Part shown: positions 62,355 through 64,000 of the stretch, one piece after another
How positions within the stretch are numbered: the first letter of the stretch is position 1
Layout of the letters: each line of letters starts with the position of its first letter
Source: Limnohabitans sp. Bal53
Lineage (GTDB): Bacteria > Pseudomonadota > Gammaproteobacteria > Burkholderiales > Burkholderiaceae_C
DNA length: 64,000 nt
Direction of reading: 5' to 3'
NCBI RefSeq assembly: GCF_003063355.1
Contig: NZ_NESH01000003.1
Location: forward strand, 186,001 to 250,000
The notes under the pieces: model-generated
Seen by the model: only the letters and a program-made list of their open reading frames with translations
Told to the model about the DNA's origin: nothing
Databases searched by the model: none
Position numbers and translations under genes: made by a program

Positions 62355-63740
62355 ATGGCCTCCGCCCTGACCGACAAACTCTCACGCCTCGTCAAGACCC
62401 TCAGCGGGCAGGCCCGCATCACCGAATCGAACGTGGCCGACATGCTGCGCGAGGTGCGCATGGCCTTGCTCGAAGCCGACGTGGCGCTGCCCGTGGTGCG
62501 CGATTTCATCGCCCGCGTGAAAGAAAAAGCCCTGGGCCAGGAAGTCATGGGCTCATTGAAGCCAGGTCAGGCATTGGTGGGTGTGGTCAACCGCGAGTTG
62601 GCCGCCACCATGGGCGAGGGTGTGTCCGACATCAACCTGGCCGCGCAGCCCCCCGCCGTGATCTTGATGGCCGGTTTGCAAGGTGCGGGTAAAACCACCA
62701 CCACCGCCAAGCTGGCCAAGCACCTGATTGAAAAGCGCAAAAAGAAAGTGCTCACGGTCTCGGGCGACGTGTACCGCCCCGCAGCCATCGAACAACTCAA
62801 AACGGTCACGGCCCAAGCCGGTGCCGAGTGGTTCCCCAGCACGCCCGACCAAAAGCCGATCGACATCGCCCGCGCTGCCATCGACTACGCCCGCAAGCAC
62901 TTCTTTGATGTGCTGCTGGTCGACACCGCCGGTCGCCTCGCGATTGACGAAGCCCTGATGGCCGAGATCAAGGCGCTGCACGCTGAATTGAAACCCATTG
63001 AAACCCTGTTTGTGGTGGACGCCATGCAGGGCCAAGACGCGGCCAACACCGCCAAGGCTTTCAGTGACGCCCTGCCTTTGACGGGCATTGTTTTGACCAA
63101 GCTGGACGGTGACTCTCGCGGTGGTGCTGCCCTGTCGGTGCGCCAGATCACGGGTGTGCCCATCAAGTTTGCGGGTACCAGCGAGAAGATCGACGGCTTG
63201 GAAGTGTTCGACGCCGAGCGCCACGCAGGCCGGGTGTTGGGCATGGGCGACATCGTGGCCTTGGTCGAGCAAGTCACGGCCGGTGTGGACATGGAAGCTG
63301 CTCAAAAGCTGGCGTCCAAGGTCAAGAGCGGTGGCAGTTTTGATTTGAATGACTTTTTGGCCCAGATCCAGCAGATGAAACAAATGGGTGGTTTGTCGAG
63401 CCTGATGGACAAGCTGCCCAGCCAGCTGACGGCCAAAGCCGGATCGATGGACATGGACAAGGTCGAGAAAGACATTGGTCGCAAGCAAGGCATCATCCAC
63501 AGCATGACGCCGCAAGAGCGTAAAAAACCTGAACTCATCAAAGCGACCCGCAAGCGCCGCATTGCCGCAGGTGCAGGCGTTCAAGTACAAGACGTCAACC
63601 GCATGCTCAAGGAGTTTGAGCAGATGCAGGACATGATGAAAAAAATGTCCGGCGGCGGCATGATGAAGATGATGAAACGCATGGGCGCCATGAAAGGGAT
63701 GATGGGCGGCGGCGGGGGCTTTCCCGGCATGCCGCGCTGA
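62355..63740 (+). CDS. ffh: Signal recognition particle protein Ffh
   Basis: 461-residue SRP54-type GTPase that binds signal peptides of inner-membrane proteins with 4.5S RNA. The N domain (about 1-90) precedes the G domain with G1 GLQGAGKTTT, G3 DTAGRL, G4 TKLDGD and GTSEKIDGLEVF. The methionine-rich M domain (about 300-461) has KMSGGGMMKMMKRMGAMKGM near the end. Start MASALTDKLSRLVKTLSGQ at 62355. Gene for 4.5S RNA is not in the window. Divergent from the CcsA/YpjD-like gene. Confidence 0.97.
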   Translation: MASALTDKLSRLVKTLSGQARITESNVADMLREVRMALLEADVALPVVRDFIARVKEKALGQEVMGSLKPGQALVGVVNRELAATMGEGVSDINLAAQPPAVILMAGLQGAGKTTTTAKLAKHLIEKRKKKVLTVSGDVYRPAAIEQLKTVTAQAGAEWFPSTPDQKPIDIARAAIDYARKHFFDVLLVDTAGRLAIDEALMAEIKALHAELKPIETLFVVDAMQGQDAANTAKAFSDALPLTGIVLTKLDGDSRGGAALSVRQITGVPIKFAGTSEKIDGLEVFDAERHAGRVLGMGDIVALVEQVTAGVDMEAAQKLASKVKSGGSFDLNDFLAQIQQMKQMGGLSSLMDKLPSQLTAKAGSMDMDKVEKDIGRKQGIIHSMTPQERKKPELIKATRKRRIAAGAGVQVQDVNRMLKEFEQMQDMMKKMSGGGMMKMMKRMGAMKGMMGGGGGFPGMPR

Positions 63741-63747
63741 TTCCCTC

Positions 63748-63815
63748 TGTGGGAGCGGTCTCCGACCGCGAGAGCGTGTGATGTGTTGCTGTCGCGGTCA
63801 GAGACCGCTCCTACA
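63748..63815. repeat. REP-type inverted doublet after ffh
   Basis: Two 24-nt arms (63748-63771 and 63792-63815) are inverted copies of one another with two differences (G/A and C/T), separated by 20 nt. Each arm has its own palindrome, GCGGTCTCCGACCGC in the first. Such GAGCGG...CCGC doublets are typical of REP/BIME elements. It begins 8 bp after the ffh stop and could also terminate or stabilise that transcript. Confidence 0.75.
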
Positions 63816-63866
63816 ATTCTGGCTGCCTTATTGGGGTGATGCTAATCGCGCCAGTTCAAATGGACT

Positions 63867-64000
63867 TCAATACTGACTTGCGGGCAGCGTGACCTGCAGA
63901 CCGTCCAGGTCTGGGGTCAACATGATCTGACACGACAGGCGACTGCCCGGCTCGCGGGTTTGGGCGGTGAAGGCCAGCATGCCGTCTTCGTCGCTGCTCA
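63867..64000 (-). CDS. 2Fe-2S ferredoxin (partial, 5' end off the window)
   Basis: C-terminal 44 codons on the minus strand, ending in TGA at 63869-63867. The visible sequence EDGMLAFTAQTREPGS then RLSCQIMLTPDLDG and LQVTLP matches the end of adrenodoxin/Isc-type ferredoxins, where the last cluster Cys is in SRLSCQ. The other three Cys would be upstream of position 64000. Probably an electron carrier; IscFdx or an aromatic-pathway ferredoxin cannot be told apart. Confidence 0.8.
   Translation of the reverse strand, partial: SSDEDGMLAFTAQTREPGSRLSCQIMLTPDLDGLQVTLPASQY

Overview
The window is about 60% GC chromosomal DNA of a betaproteobacterium, most likely family Comamonadaceae (a Limnohabitans/Rhodoferax/Hydrogenophaga-like freshwater organism). 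This rests on gene content and order: hemA-prfA-prmC; gpmA-ctpA-moeB divergent from yibN-grxC-secB-gpsA; accB-accC-prmA-DUF3426; an Ala/Lys-rich histone H1-like protein; a large DUF3683 FAD/Fe-S oxidoreductase; and a Bug-type solute receptor. The species cannot be fixed from sequence reading alone. Nearly all of the DNA is coding, mostly housekeeping genes in short operons with ATGA or TGATG overlaps. I see no prophage, insertion sequence, integron, CRISPR array, rRNA or tRNA gene.

Layout. 1-4.2 kb: prmC (cut by the left edge), prfA, hemA, a small membrane protein and a glycerophosphodiesterase. 4.3-12.7 kb: giant FAD/Fe-S oxidoreductase, DUF971 protein, then the ubiquinone genes ubiE, (Tim44-like), ubiJ, ubiB. 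12.8-16.9 kb: a polyamine-type ABC importer potF-G-H-I with a terminator-like hairpin between potF and potG. 17.1-20.0 kb: fmdB, DUF502, aspS. 20.2-24.9 kb: glycine-rich RNA-binding protein, lytic transglycosylase, a degenerate ABC ATPase, and a periplasmic Moco-fold protein without cysteine coupled to a hybrid histidine kinase. 25.0-29.5 kb: nudB, ybhP-like, clsB, folE, a BLUF blue-light sensor and DUF429, which places two consecutive folate-pathway enzymes beside a photosensor. 29.6-32.8 kb: small soluble proteins, a short SbmA/BacA-like transporter and an unknown exported protein. 32.9-38.1 kb: sulfatase, SulP anion transporter and Bug receptor divergent from a MarR regulator and a thermonuclease. 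38.1-45.7 kb: moeB, ctpA, gpmA and yibN-grxC-secB-gpsA-rodA-dehydrogenase. 45.8-50.1 kb: tldD, aroG with a leader-peptide attenuator, and mpl. 50.2-55.8 kb: unknown protein, TlpA-like thioredoxin, accB-accC-prmA, DUF3426, H1-like protein. 56.0-60.3 kb: nrdA-nrdB with tandem NrdR boxes. 60.6-64.0 kb: ampD, PP0621-like, CcsA-like, ffh, a REP doublet and a ferredoxin cut by the right edge.

Regulation is the most informative part. Upstream of aroG (DAHP synthase) is a 24-codon leader with eight consecutive Phe/Tyr/Trp codons (FYFFYFWF), followed by mutually exclusive antiterminator and terminator hairpins: a complete transcription attenuator for the first step of aromatic amino acid synthesis. 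nrdA has a near-consensus promoter with one NrdR box over the -10 and a second box, 32 bp away, just upstream of the -35. A recurrent -10-like hexamer lies 6-8 bp before the start codon of about nine genes that lack Shine-Dalgarno sequences (hemA, ubiJ, folE, tldD, the aroG leader, mpl, the 50156 gene, DUF3426, CcsA-like), suggesting that leaderless mRNAs are common here.
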